Shown here: positions 47,365-58,707 of the stretch, piece by piece
How positions within the stretch are numbered: position 1 is the stretch's first letter
Layout: every line of letters begins with the position of its first letter
Assembly (NCBI GenBank): GCA_024516155.1
Contig: JAJJXM010000019.1
Location: 62,001 to 126,000 of the forward strand
Origin: Pyronema omphalodes
Taxonomy: Eukaryota > Ascomycota > Pezizomycetes > Pezizales > Pyronemataceae
Reading direction: 5' to 3'
Length of the DNA: 64,000 nucleotides
Made by a program: the position numbers and the translations under genes
The notes under the pieces: model-generated
The model's database searches: none
What the model was told of the DNA's origin: nothing
What the model saw: only the letters and a program-made list of their open reading frames with translations

Positions 47365-49135
47365 ATGAACGGCATCGAAGACGACGTCCGCTCCGTATCC
47401 TCCGATAACGACAACGAGCGCGTCCGCGAAAAGCTTAAAAAGACAACTATAGCACCACACAGCAGACCTAGCTCGCGACTCGCGGGTGAAGATGAAGTAA
47501 TGGACAATACGACACAGACATCTGTACCTACGCGGAAGAGAAGTCACGACGAGAGTGACGGCGATGATGAAGGAAGAACCGGTCGTGACGGAAAACAGGC
47601 GCATGAGCGCAAACGAAGCAGGGAGGTGAAGGATGAAGATCGGAAGCGTGTCGGCTCTGGGTTGGAGAGAGTCAAGACTCCCCCAACATGTCAGGAGGAG
47701 GATGAGGCGGCGGAGGTTCTTGCGGAACGTCTTGCAAGCCCAGGACGCGGTGAGAGGAAGAGGGCTTTGAAGGAATTGGATGATGACGCCGAGGACGACA
47801 AGAAGTCAAAGATCTCAAAGACGGATGAGGAGAAGAAGAGAGAATCTGCAAGTGCTGAAGGAGAGGCTACTTCTAAGGTATGCCACTCTACATTCATTCA
47901 ATATGGTTTAATCCTCTACCATATACCTACCGGATCTCAATCATGGAGACAATACTCACCCTTTCCCCGCATTTTCACCTCTACGGAACCTCCGCTAACA
48001 CCTCTTCCAGCTCCCTGAGAACTCCGGCTTCTCCAATACCTCATCCGCCAGCCCCTTTGCCTCCGCTTCCGGCTCCGGCGTAAACCTCTTCGGCTCCTCA
48101 TCTGGCGCCTCCATGTTCGCCAACAGCAAATTTGGTGCCATGTCAGGATCCTCCGCATCACCTTTCGGAACTCTCGGCGGATCCTCTAGCGGAGCCTCAC
48201 CATTTGCCACCCCGTCTACCACCGCCTCCCCATTCGCATCTTCAACTGCTACTGGTACTGCTTCACCTTTTGGAGGCTTCGGTGGAGGCGCAAAGCCTAT
48301 TTCCTCTGGAACTTTCGGTGGAGGTTCGGCATTCACATCCAGCCCATTTGGAAGCGCAAAACCGTTAGGAAGCTTTGGATCTGGCGGTGGAATCTCCGGT
48401 TTGAGTGCGCTTAAGAGCCCCGCTAAGAAACCGTTCGGGGCTCCTGATTCGGATGAGGAGGACGATGACGAGGATGATAGCGACGATGAGGAGGAGGAGG
48501 TTAGGGAATCTAAGCCTGGATTTGGAGAAGAGGAGGAGGAGACTTTGGGATTACAAGAGCAGGAGGGTATGTTCCCCACCTTTCCCTTGTGGGGCAAATA
48601 GCGGGGTTACTGCATTGGTGAATGGTTACTGACAAACAGCAGTGATGACCGGAGAAGAAGACGAAACCACAATCCACAAAGTCATGGGTAAAGTATTCTT
48701 CTTCGACACCGAAACCAAGTCCTGGAAAGAGCGCGGTCGAGGAACATTGAAGGTCAACTACAAATCCATCCCGGACCCGGACAACGAAGATAACAAGGAT
48801 GACAAAGAAAATCAAACCGATCAACCTCCAGAGAAGAAGACTAGCGCTAGATTAATCATGAGAACTGAGGGTACTTATGTGGTTATACTAAATACCCCTA
48901 TATATGAGGCTATGAACCTTGGTAAAGAACCAACGGGTAATTCGGTTACGCTTTTGGCTATGGATGGTGGAAGTGTGGTTACTACTACTATTAGAGTAAG
49001 TTTTCTTCTGAGATAGAAAAGACGAAGTGGACGGTGTCTGATTATCAATAGGTGAAATCTCAAGCAGCTGCAAAGGAGCTTTGGAATTGCATCAAGGACC
49101 TGAAGGAGGAAATCTATCCCCAGCAGAAGGAATAG
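47365..49135 (+). CDS. Yrb2/RanBP3-type Ran-binding nuclear protein
   Basis: Four exons: 47365-47877, 48011-48566, 48640-48995 and 49052-49135; introns of 133, 73 and 56 nt. Total 1509 nt, 502 residues. The N-terminal third is charged with KR clusters (nuclear-localisation-like). The middle carries FG-type motifs (SPFG, SPFGGFGG, NLFGSSSG, LGSFGSGGG), followed by a strongly acidic stretch. The C-terminal Ran-binding domain reads AVMTGEEDETTIHKVMGKVF, KERGRGTLKVN, ARLIMRTEGTYVVILNTPIY and ends EEIYPQQKE. This order matches yeast Yrb2 and fission-yeast Hba1, nuclear Ran-GTP-binding cofactors for Crm1-dependent export. A Nup2-like nucleoporin is the alternative, but its N-terminal importin-binding motifs are not seen. 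Start at 47365 chosen because an upstream in-frame extension lacks an ATG. Confidence 0.9.
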
Positions 49136-49707
49136 AATTCGACTACGAGGGAAAAGAAGGATTTTGCTCGGGTTAGGGAAATTGAGGTTGATGACGATGG
49201 GGAGGGGGAAGATGACGGTGAGCGGGAGGTTGGCGGAGAGGAGGAGGGGGAGGATGAGAATGAGGATGAGGATGATACAAGCCTCTGAGAAGAAGAAATA
49301 GGAAATAGGGATTGGAACAGTGAACAAGGATTGGAATTGGAATTGGAATAGTGAATTTGGGGTTTGGAATAGGGAATAGGGAATAGTGAATAGGGGATTA
49401 GTATACCCAAATAAAAAAGCTAGGTTTAGCAACAGGATAAAGGCGTTGTGGGGAATTGTTGCGGCGATGCGAAGCGAAGCGGAGCAGCTTGTTAGACTGA
49501 TTTTTGACTATTTTTTTTTAAAGTGCGGGAGTGTTGGGTTGAGCATTTTTTTTTATGGATTTTACGTTTTTTTTTTTTCACTGTTAGGTTACGTTAACTT
49601 GAAGTTATATACCACTTTTTTTTTTGATTTTGGAATCATGCTTTTGCAGACATTTGTGGACTTTTGCAGACTTTTGGAGAAGTTTTGAGATGCTTTATTA
49701 TATCGGA
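49136..49707. other. 3' flank of the Ran-binding gene
   Basis: Purine-rich just after the stop (repeated GGAATAGGGAATAG-type runs at 49300-49400), then T-rich runs at 49500-49630 that fit a 3' end region. No gene. Confidence 0.4.
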
Positions 49708-50207
49708 AATCATGCCAGATGCCCCTTGCCACAGAACATAATATCCAAGATACCCCCTTCGCTTGATGTTATCTAATATACCCCTTCCCTTCGCTTTTGT
49801 CCATTCTGCCGCACCTATGATATGCCGCGACAAAGTTTCTTTCAAACCATAATCCCGTGATTTTTCTTGATCTGTCAATCCCTGGACTTCAAGTTCCTCT
49901 TTATCTGAAATTATACAAGCTGATTTTTAACCGTAATAATCAAGTGCATCAATGAGCATGAGTATGCTAGCTATGTAGTATAATTTCGGCGGGAATTGTA
50001 ACAAGCACGTGACCCTTAATATGCCCTTGTAAGCGCACAAGAATCTTCTGAGGCTACTCACAACTAGGAAGTGAAGGGCTAGGGGCCTCATGTGGATTTT
50101 GACTTTGAGCGAAGAAACTTCGTAGCGGCGGGTGCGGCAGTATGGACTTAGGAGGGATATATTGTATTGCGTAAAACATATTTTCGTGGGAGGCTTCTTG
50201 CATGATT
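49708..50207. mobile_element. MITE, copy 2
   Basis: About 500 bp related along its length to 37078-37600 in the same orientation. Left end ATCATGCCAGATGCCCCTT, then AATATCCAAGATACCCCC. Right end GGGAGGCTTCTTGCATGAT. Shared internal blocks include CCATTCTGCCGCACCT, ATATGCCGCGAC, TATCTGAAATTAT and CATCAATGAGCATG. It is more diverged at the right terminus than copy 1. The frame 49636-49878 (minus) shares NIKRRGYLGY with a frame in copy 1 only because both lie in the element. Confidence 0.8.
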
Positions 50208-52149
50208 TCTGAATCTGAATTTTTAAGGTTTTTGTTTCTTGATGGGAAATATATGATGGAGGAAAGAATGTTCCGATAGAAATTATATAATCTTGTCTTG
50301 GTATATCATACAGTTTCGATATCAAAAGCTGATATGGATAAACCCACCAATGCAACTGCAATGCAGGAGACTAAGGGTGATGACACCAATCGCACAATCA
50401 TCGACGGGTATCACACCTAGGATAATGGTAATGCAATCCATTTAAATTGAATGATATCAGATAAACAAGCCGCTCAAATTATCACCAACCCCCTTGTTGT
50501 CTCTACATAGAACTACCAAAAATCTTACTGTATGTAGCTATCTAGAAGCCTCTATATATCTATAGCCTATCTTCTTCTTCTATAAAACCTTATTTTCTAT
50601 TGATGCTAACGGCCTTTTATTTTTAGCTTTGTTATAGATATTCGCTTTCATATTCATCGCCATGGTTTAGTGTTCAATGTTCACCTCCTTGTTAGTAGCC
50701 TCAAGTTTCAAGTTTCGACCTCCGTATACATCATCTTACAAAACCGCAGCTCTTGTAGGCTGAATTAGTTATAGGCTATCAGGTTTGATCAAAAGGACCC
50801 CATATCTTCTATCTTCTATCTTCAATCTAGCATTGAATTGGTAGACGGGATATTGCTTTTATATTACATCCTGCCGAGTCCTGAGTTGATGCGCGAGAAT
50901 CATGAATACCAGAGTCAAGAGTTGGTATTTAGAACCTCCCAAGGCTAAGATAACTGAATAATAGAGCTGAATTGTATTTCGTAGAGTCGAGAAGAGATTC
51001 TAGGACGTGAATGAATATTCTTTGACGACTATGAATGCGTAAGGGAAGATTTTTGCTTGATGGCTTAATCATGTATCAGACAGGGTTTCATCAGAGAAAG
51101 TAGATTAGAGAAAACTATAACACCAGACCCAGACTACAGTAAAAGTATACCACACAAGGATAGCTCTCCCTCCCCCCGCTCCCCCCCACTGCCATAAAAC
51201 CCAAGCTCCTGGCTCAAGTTTACCCATCGTCATCGATACACCAACAACGAACATTCTCGAAATCTGCCATATAAACCTAAAGAACATCGACCTTTCAGCT
51301 CCATTGGTCTGCTCTCTCTTTCTGAAACTAATTTCGATGGACAGACACGTCTATCGATATTCTTTAATATCCCTTATTCTGAACATGCCCAGCTTCTCTT
51401 AAATTTGAGATCCCACTATCACGGAGAAAAACTGAGAACGGCAAAACTGATGCCTCTCCCCGTCTGGATGGGAAGAGATTGGATCTTAATCCGGCTGGAG
51501 AGAGGATATAACTGGGCGGAATATATGAGGAATAATAGGAAAAAGAGAGGCGGGAAGATCTATGCAGAACATTTAATATTTCGGGGTAGCGATAGGATAG
51601 TGTGTAGTTGCTGGTAGAGTAGATAATGACGTAGAAGTTCCTAGGGAAGGGATCAAAAGGTTGTTTGTAACTGTAGCGTTGCAGCGTGTATATTTAATAT
51701 TGGTTGCTCGACTTCAGTATGGTATTGAGGCCCGGGTGAGTTTCATATACAATCACTCGTAGATGATAGGAATTATCAAAAATATTACTTTTTGATGTAT
51801 TCCTCACCTTTGAGTGACTTTTATTCGTATTGATTTGATAAATATGCTAACACCCAACTCCTTCTACTATTAAATTCGTTAATAGCATTATGAAGCTATC
51901 ATCACGTTGCACTAGCCAATCCAATGAAAAAAGGAGCGCTTCTTCTCAAAGTAGGATGATTAGATCTATTTTGCTGAGGACCGATTTTAATAAGAAGCAA
52001 AGAATGCTATTGGGGCTTTAACCAGACGATTTGGACTTCTCCCAAGTCCCCAACGACGGTGGAGATACCCTTAGGGTGTATTGTAACCTAATACCCCTAA
52101 GCGCATTCTTTTATATGATATCGTAGTCAAGACCCAGGTCAATAACACC
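50208..52149. other. Gene-free spacer, 1.9 kb
   Basis: AT-rich with ATCTATCTTC-type runs. The stretch 51195-51617 is open in one plus-strand frame for about 140 codons, but has no ATG in its first 80 codons and no clear upstream exon. An open frame of this length is expected by chance in a window of this size. Confidence 0.4.
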
Positions 52150-52945
52150 CCCCAATTAGTAAAGCCCTTGGCTAACTTTCGCAAATACTGCCGCTATAGT
52201 GGCATTGTCGGAGCAGTAACCCATCATGGTTGGTAGTTGGCCGCCGGCGTTCTCAAATCCCAGAGATACACTTTTTAAGATTGTCGGAGCGGTAACGTGA
52301 GTAGCATTAATTGTATACAAGCGTAAACTGTATGTCTCGCAGTGTGGTTGGTTCTAGTTGTAAACAACACAGGAAGAAACTTTAACCTTGAATCATGTTC
52401 AACATGAATGACCATCGAAAGGGGTAACCCATCTCAATATTGCTAGCTACTCAAGCAAAATGCCAAAGTCGTATCGTATTATGGGCTCAGGTTGACTGCC
52501 ACCGTCGAATCGGGGAGACTCTTTGCTAACTTTCCCATCATCTGCCTCCATATCGGCATCGTCAGAGCAGTAACCCGTCATGTTCGGTGGCAGGTCTTCC
52601 CAAGCACCATGTAGAGACGTTTTGACATTGCTCTAATTGTAGAGTAAAATATGAGTGTGGTTGTGTCCTAAACATGAATAAATGATCATCGAGAGAGGAT
52701 ACCATTCCTCAATACTACTAGCTACTCAAGCGAAGTACCAAAGCCGTATCGGATTATGGGCCCAGGTTGACTGCCACCGTCGAATCAGGGAGACTCTTTG
52801 CTAACTTTCCCACCATCTGCCTCCATATCGGCATCGTCAGAGCAGTAACCCATCATGTTCGGTGGCAGATCTTCCCAAGCACCATGCAGAGACGGTTTGA
52901 CATTGCTCTAATTGTAGAGTACAAGATGAGTATGGTTGCCTCCAT
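52150..52945. repeat. Tandem segmental duplication, about 270-bp unit, two good copies and one older relic
   Basis: Unit A is 52401-52670 and unit B 52671-52945, highly similar. An older diverged copy lies at about 52150-52330, recognised by GCTAACTTTC..CATTGTCGGAGCAGTAACCC. On the minus strand unit A encodes a 62-codon open stretch (after an AATTAG acceptor-like site near 52632) containing GAWEDLPPNMTGYCSDDADM and ending in TAG at 52449-52447. Unit B has the same frame interrupted by CGA to TGA at 52787-52785. No start exon was found and the protein family is not recognised. Confidence 0.75.
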
Positions 52946-53695
52946 AAGTTTTGCAAAGTCTCGGGCAGTCTATAGGGATTGTTAGTATCGCAATTTCAAA
53001 TCCTAGAGAGAGATTGCAAACTATAAAGTAGTCTGTCATGGAAGAAAAAAGATGAACAATTACCGTTGGTGGTGGTTGAACGTCAGTAATTAGACACAGC
53101 CGTCAGATACCAATAGTAGAGGAAAGGTGGAGTTTGGTATATCCATGGGTGGAAGGAGATGTTCTGCTGATAGCATAGTGGAGGGTGTACATATAGCCCG
53201 GAACTCCGGCTAGGCTTTCTCACATACACCCTCTTACCAAGATAACCGTGTCTCTATAACCGCTACCGGTAGCCTTGTCCAACTACTTATCCTCCCTTCC
53301 CCATTTCTTTTTCTGTGCTACGTATGTCTGTGGCCTGGCGCACAGCATTATCGATTGTTCCGGGATTTGGAACAGCATTTTTCATAAGAAATATCCGTAT
53401 TTATATAGCATACTCCAGTGTTTTCCATTGTCCGATTGGTCCAGTCTGGGATTCCAAGGGGACTGGACTACATAACGGTGGTCCGTCCGGTACCTCGGAC
53501 TACAACCGACGGCAAAATTCGCCGTTGACTGCATTCGACGACGGTCCAAAGAGCAAATACCCAAGACATGATTCGCACGAGTTTGTACAGACAGTATACC
53601 AGTGTACTGTTGCAAAAATAATTGAAGTCTCAAATATTGTCTTTTAGCCACTACGTGGTACTTTGTGTCATGATGTAGGAAGTTTCTGTGATATA

Positions 53696-53765
53696 GTGCT
53701 AGGACACCCCCGAAAGTCCTTTTACGCAATATACCCCTCGTCGAGATCCATGCCGCCGCACCAGA
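53696..53765. mobile_element. MITE terminal fragment, copy 3
   Basis: About 70 bp matching the inverted complement of the right end of copy 2: CCCCCGAAAGTCCTTTTACG, CAATATACCCCTCGTCGAGA and TCCATGCCGCCGCACC. The rest of the element is absent, so it is a truncated end. Confidence 0.68.
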
Positions 53766-54170
53766 ATATGGGAGTATGGAAGTATGGGAGCATGGGAGGA
53801 ATGGAGGTATGGACTGGGGAGTATGGGAGTATGGCATTGATGTTGCTTATTACTTTTAGTTCTTGTTGCTTGTTGCTTGTTGCTTGCTGGAATATTACAT
53901 CCCATCATTACAGCTTAACGTGCGTTTTGGTGTTCATATATGTATTCTATACACTAGTTAAGAGAGGGCGATAATTAGTTGTGCGTGTACCTTTTCTCAT
54001 CATATCTTCTTGACTTTTTTGATACCTTTCACTGTCAAATATATCACAATCATGCATAATAATTAGAGAATAGTAATCCACTCTGATTCTCATTCAATTC
54101 TCGTTCAATTCCTATCCAATCCTATCCAATCCTATCCAATCCTATCCAATCCTATCCAATCCTATTCACT
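53766..54170. repeat. Minisatellites
   Basis: Irregular TATGGGAG/TGGGAG units at 53766-53836 next to the MITE fragment, TTGCTTG repeats near 53862-53888, and six to seven copies of the 10-bp unit CAATCCTATC at 54115-54170. Confidence 0.75.
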
Positions 54171-54626
54171 TCTCTCCACTCCCATCCTCTCCTCTCCACC
54201 CCAATCCATCGTATCCCCTCCAATCTTATCCTATAATACAAATATCACAACAAAAAAGACGAAAACGCTTTTCTCTAAACCCTATCCTATCCTATCCCAT
54301 CCGCCTCCACCCCATCACCCCATCACCCCATCGCCCCATCGCCAGTTCTAATATCCTAAAAATACAAAAAAAGAAGAAGAAGAAAGAAGAAGAAAAATTG
54401 TACACCAGTTATTTTACAGGTATGGTCTTGCTTTGAGGACTTACATCCGAGATTGCACCACTCCTACACTCCTTAATTCTGGTTGTTGGGTTGTGGTGGG
54501 TATGTGAATCCTCCACTGACAGTAACACCACTACGGCCACGACCGCGACTACCACCACTCAGCGCTCACTTATTCCGCGCATGCCGCGCACACTCCCCGC
54601 CGCCCCTACTTCCCATCTCTCACTCC
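54171..54626. other. 3' flank of MDJ1 with CCCCATC repeats
   Basis: Short C-rich repeats (CACCCCATC near 54311-54343), then AAGAAG runs. It probably includes the MDJ1 3' UTR. No gene. Confidence 0.4.
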
Positions 54627-56317
54627 TTACTTCTCCTCCTTCCCCTTCAACTTATCCCAAATCCGTTTCAACAACCCACTATGATCATCGGTGTTATTAA
54701 CCGGATGCGAGTTTGCCTGAGCCGCATTTGCTTCGTTTGCGAATTCGCTAACGTTCATGATACGTTTTGCGGTTTTGTCTTTGAATTCATCTGCGAGTAA
54801 TTCCAGGAGTGTTCTTTGTGAGCGTGTGAGGGTCCTATTTCGTGGGTTAGCAGTTGGTCTTTAAATCTCCCCAAGAAAAGATAGAAAAATAAGGGATGAT
54901 GCAAAGGGAACTTACTTAGGAATGTTGACTCTGAATTCAACTTTAAGGTCTCCGGTTTGCTTGGATCGATCCACTCGCTTCATTCCCATACCGGTAATAG
55001 TGATACGATCACCAGTGTTAGTTCCCTGGGGAACCTTCAAGTCTACTTCCCGGTCGAGGGTAGGGATTTTGACAACACCTCCTAATAACGCGGTAGTAAG
55101 AGGGATAGTGCAAGTGTATAACACATCTGAACCATCTCTTCTAAACTCTTTGTGTGGCTGAACATTGATAATAACGAAGAGATCACCTCTCTTTGATTTC
55201 GGGGGTTTATCTCCAGAAGTGGAGGCTTGGCCGGTAGGTGGTGCGTCTCCTTCTCCGCTAATTCTCAGACGCATTCCGTCTTCGATTCCTGCGGGGATGT
55301 TAAGGTTGACAGTTCGAGTTTCTTTGACGACTCCGTCTCCGCGACAAGTTCCACACTCGGCTCCTGGAGGTGTGGCGTTTCCTTGGCCCCCGCAGGACTC
55401 GCAGGTACTCATCATTTGGAATCCTCCGCGCATGAAATGGACTCTTGATCCGGTTCCATTACATCTTCCACACTCTTTCTTCACTGTTCCTTTCTTCATT
55501 CCACTTCCCTTACAAGTTCCACAGGAGCTTAAACCTGAGAACTTCACATCCTTAGTCGTTCCTTTCGCAGCTTCCAAAAATGAAATCGAAGTTGCAATCT
55601 GGATATCCTCTCCCACATAAACTTCATTAGGATTCCTCTTCCCTCTTCCTCCTCCTCCTCCCATTCCTCCCATTTGATTAAACAGATCCTCAAAGCTGAA
55701 ATCTGCACCACCACCAAATCCGCCACTGAATCCTCCAAATCCACCACCTCCGAATGGATGGCCACCTCCGAATCCTCCACCAAAAGGATGACCACCTCCT
55801 GCACCGCCACCGAAGCCTCCAGGGTTACCATTGGCGTCAAATCCAGCGGGTCCGAACTGGTCAAATGCAGCCTTCTTCTGCGGGTCGTTTAGGAGTTCGT
55901 AAGCCGATTGGACTTCTTGGAATTTCTCGCGCGCGTTGGGTTCTTTAGAGGAGTCGGGATGGTATTTTTTTGCGGCAGCATAGTAGGCTTTCTTAATTTC
56001 GGAGGCGCTGGCGGATTTGTTGACACCGAGAGTTGCGTAGGGGTCTTTGATAGATAGCGAGGCGGAGGAGGCGTGGAAGGACTATACCGAGTGTTAGTTG
56101 ACATGTTTTACAGCTGGGGATAAGAAGCTTCATGGCCGTTTGCGGGCATCACGGGATATTCCGGGAATGCCCGGAGGAGAAGAAGGAAACTTACCCTTCG
56201 TTGTTCACTGAATTTACTGCTGTCTACTTGAGGGGCATACAAACAGCGGTACTGAGCGGCTAGCTGGGGCCGCAATGCACGGGTTGCCCTCGGCAATGTT
56301 GAAGCAATGAAGCTCAT
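54627..56317 (-). CDS. MDJ1: Mitochondrial DnaJ (Hsp40) co-chaperone Mdj1
   Basis: Three exons: 56317-56195, 56081-54916 and 54834-54627; introns of 113 and 81 nt with TAAC branches. Total 1497 nt, 498 residues. The start [20 protein letters not shown] is an Arg/Ser/Ala-rich mitochondrial presequence. The J domain ([20 protein letters not shown], then KKYHPDSS) carries the HPD motif. A Gly/Phe-rich linker is followed by four zinc-binding CxxCxGxG units ([32 protein letters not shown]) and the substrate-binding C-terminal domains. The tail ends KLKGKEEK. Mdj1 is a class I J-protein that delivers unfolded proteins to mitochondrial Hsp70 (Ssc1) in the matrix and helps maintain mtDNA. It is divergent from CUE1 with 503 bp between start codons. 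Confidence 0.95.
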
Positions 56318-56820
56318 CCCGGAGTAGTTTGTTTGATCGCTGATTCGGTTGCAATATGTTTGTTACGAAGTTTCTCGAGGGTTAAACTGAAGAAGGAAGT
56401 TTGTCGGTGGGGAAGCTCTCAAACAGGGCCCGGTTATATTCCGTCGAAGTAACCTGTAGAAGTACACCGATGTCGTTGGTTTCCTCTGGCGTCACCTGGT
56501 GAACTAGAGTAGAGTATCGCAGCTGGGGTTCTCCCAAAAATTTATCGGAGGTGCGGTAGCTGCTGAGTCATGTTGTCTCTGATTGTTTGATTGGTGCTGC
56601 TGCGAGAACTTTCTGGAGCACTGCTGCCGGAGCACTAACACTAAACTGGATTGGCTGGCTAAACACCGCGACTTGGCCGCAACACGCCTTGGTAACTTAC
56701 CGAAGACAGGAACGTCACAACCCGAAGGAAAGCCCCGTCTTACGATTTGATACGAAGCTCGACACGCTTCGACAAAGACACGGAATCCTACAAAAAATAC
56801 GAACCAGCAACCCAGAAACT
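56318..56820. promoter_or_regulatory. Shared divergent promoter region of MDJ1 and CUE1
   Basis: 503 bp between two opposite start codons. It must hold both promoters. No clear TATA, heat-shock element array or other known site is visible to me. An upstream in-frame extension of CUE1 here lacks an ATG. Confidence 0.55.
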
Positions 56821-57639
56821 ATGGCAGAAGATTCACAAACTCCCATAATCCCACAAGCAGCAGCTGTCCTAATAATTTCCTACCTCGTCTACCGCTTCTT
56901 CTTCACCGGCACCTCAACCGCCACAGCTACCCGACCACAACGTCGTCATGACCCAGCGAGACTAAGACAGCAGGTGGAAGCTGTAACCGGAATGTTCCCG
57001 CAGTTCTCCGCCGCCGCTGTAGAAGCAGAGTTGATCCGGAATGGAGGTTCCATTGAAGTTGCGACGGAACGCATTTTGACCACGGGTTACCTACCGGAGG
57101 TAAGATCTGTCTTCTTCCCTATGTGCCGAGTGAAGCGGAGCCGTGCGTGCAAAGCTTTAAGGATCCTTGACTATCCAGATAGATCTGCTATGTTGCCAGT
57201 CTTCGCCGTCCTCCCGAATTGCCACATTCCCGAATAATCAAACTACTGTAGAACTTGAAAGCTGATGTCTATAACTTCATAGCCCCCCGCGCCTGCTCAA
57301 CCCGCTGCCCCTGTTTCCGCTGCTCCTGTCTCTGCAGCTGCACCCGCCGCCTCTCGTTCCTCCCGTCGACAGGAAGCTCGTCGTCCCGCCGCCGCCGCCG
57401 CTGGACCTGCTACCCCCCGTCAGAGCGGCTTCTCCGACTTGATCACACGTTACGGGCTCCAGGCACGGTTAGAAGAGTGGAGGGCGATGGAGGCTGAGGG
57501 AGTAACTGGAACTGAAGGAAAGGGAAAGGCTCCGGCTACGAGAGAAGGGAGAATGCTCGCGCATAAGGAGAAGAGAGATCAGATGATTTTGCAGGCGAGG
57601 TGTAGGATGGAGAGGATGATTAAGGAGGGAAAGGCATAG
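56821..57639 (+). CDS. CUE1: Cue1-like ER membrane CUE-domain protein (recruits ubiquitin-conjugating enzyme for ERAD)
   Basis: Two exons, 56821-57099 and 57283-57639, with a 183-nt intron (GTAAGA donor, TTCATAG acceptor). Total 636 nt, 211 residues. N-terminal membrane anchor IIPQAAAVLIISYLVYRFFF at residues 9-28. CUE domain LRQQVEAVTGMFPQFSAAAV and on to EVATERILTTGYL, with the MFP motif. An Ala/Pro/Arg-rich linker leads to a basic C-terminal helix (LAHKEKRDQMILQARCRMER) in the place of the Ubc7-binding region of Cue1. In yeast Cue1 anchors Ubc7 at the ER and binds ubiquitin to speed chain elongation in ERAD. The alternative is another CUE protein; membrane anchor, CUE and basic tail in this order favour Cue1. 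Confidence 0.85.
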
Positions 57640-58297
57640 GTGTTGTGCGATTCAGGCAGGCGAGTTTGACGGTTTTTATTGTTTTTAGGAATGTTTTTGT
57701 AACGGCATACCATAAGGGTATTTGAACATATTCGTAATTTTTGATGAAGGGGTTGCGATGATATCTCAGCAGTGTTGAAGATGGTGAGTGTTTGTTTGTA
57801 AGGTACAAAGTTGTGGACACGTGCTACTACGAAGATCATGTAACAACCGCGAATTTGGTACCATGGGAGGACACGTGATGTAATTGTGCATACGGAATTT
57901 TTTAAAACCGCACATACAATTGACATCTAAAGGTATTGTATAGAACATGATGACATTGGACTTCCAATTTCCACATAATGTTGACTTGTTTGGCAGCATT
58001 CAAGTCTCATTACGTCTTGGGGTGTGACCCTAACCGTACAGTAACAAATTGTCTTTAAACAGATTCCATGCATCAAGGCTCTTTACCAAGTAGATATCCA
58101 TTCAGAAGAAAAAATCGCGGTAGATTCAATCCAAATAGTCGTACATACAGCACGGAATTACGCCATTCGTCGTTCTGTTCTATTGCGTCGATGCTTCATT
58201 CCTTTTTTGGAGTTGGTATCCCATCCTTACGTGCTAAGCTGATCATTCCGAAGCCCTGATGTTATCCCCCCTCCCATTATTATTTGTATATTGCCGT
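57640..58297. other. Spacer between convergent 3' ends of CUE1 and SmE
   Basis: Terminators of both genes are expected here. Short unrelated open frames only. Confidence 0.45.
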
Positions 58298-58707
58298 CTA
58301 ACTAGACAAACTCTGGATCAGTGATACGTTGTCGCCCTTCAACAAGATTTGACCTGCATCCTTCGTTAGCACAATTCTCAAGGTAACAGCAAAAAAGGTT
58401 CGTACCAAGCTCCCGTCTGCTCTCCTCGGTATCCTTGGTAGCCATCTTAACCTCCACAGCATCGTCCACAACCAAGTTCATAAACTCGTCGAATCCCTAA
58501 TAATGTAACCAATCAGCACTCATCCACCAAGCAACATCAAACACGCCCCTCCCGGAAAACACGTACTCTAATCTTTCCCTCAATACGGATAGCAAGCTGC
58601 TCGTACAACCAGATCTGTACGGTCGCGCGTGTCTGCAAGAGCTTGAAGATAAAGTTGATAGGCGGAAGCAAGACCCTGCGACCACCTCCTCCACCTCTGC
58701 CAGTCAT
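58298..58707 (-). CDS. Small nuclear ribonucleoprotein E (SmE)
   Basis: Three small exons: 58707-58567, 58496-58406 and 58353-58298, with introns of 70 and 52 nt (GTACGT and GTACGA donors). Total 288 nt, 95 residues, the usual SmE length. The start MTGRGGGGRRVLLPPINFIF and [30 protein letters not shown] form the Sm1 motif with the conserved FDEFMN. ILLKGDNVSLIQ is the Sm2 motif. SmE is one of seven Sm proteins that form the ring on the U1, U2, U4 and U5 snRNAs; it acts in pre-mRNA splicing. It is divergent from MTR10, 742 bp between starts. The Gly/Arg-rich extension at the start is a little longer than in yeast. Confidence 0.95.

Noticed and set aside
51195..51617. 140-codon stop-free plus-strand frame
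   Set aside because: No ATG in the first 80 codons and no upstream exon; by a rough estimate from stop-codon frequency several such frames are expected by chance in this window.
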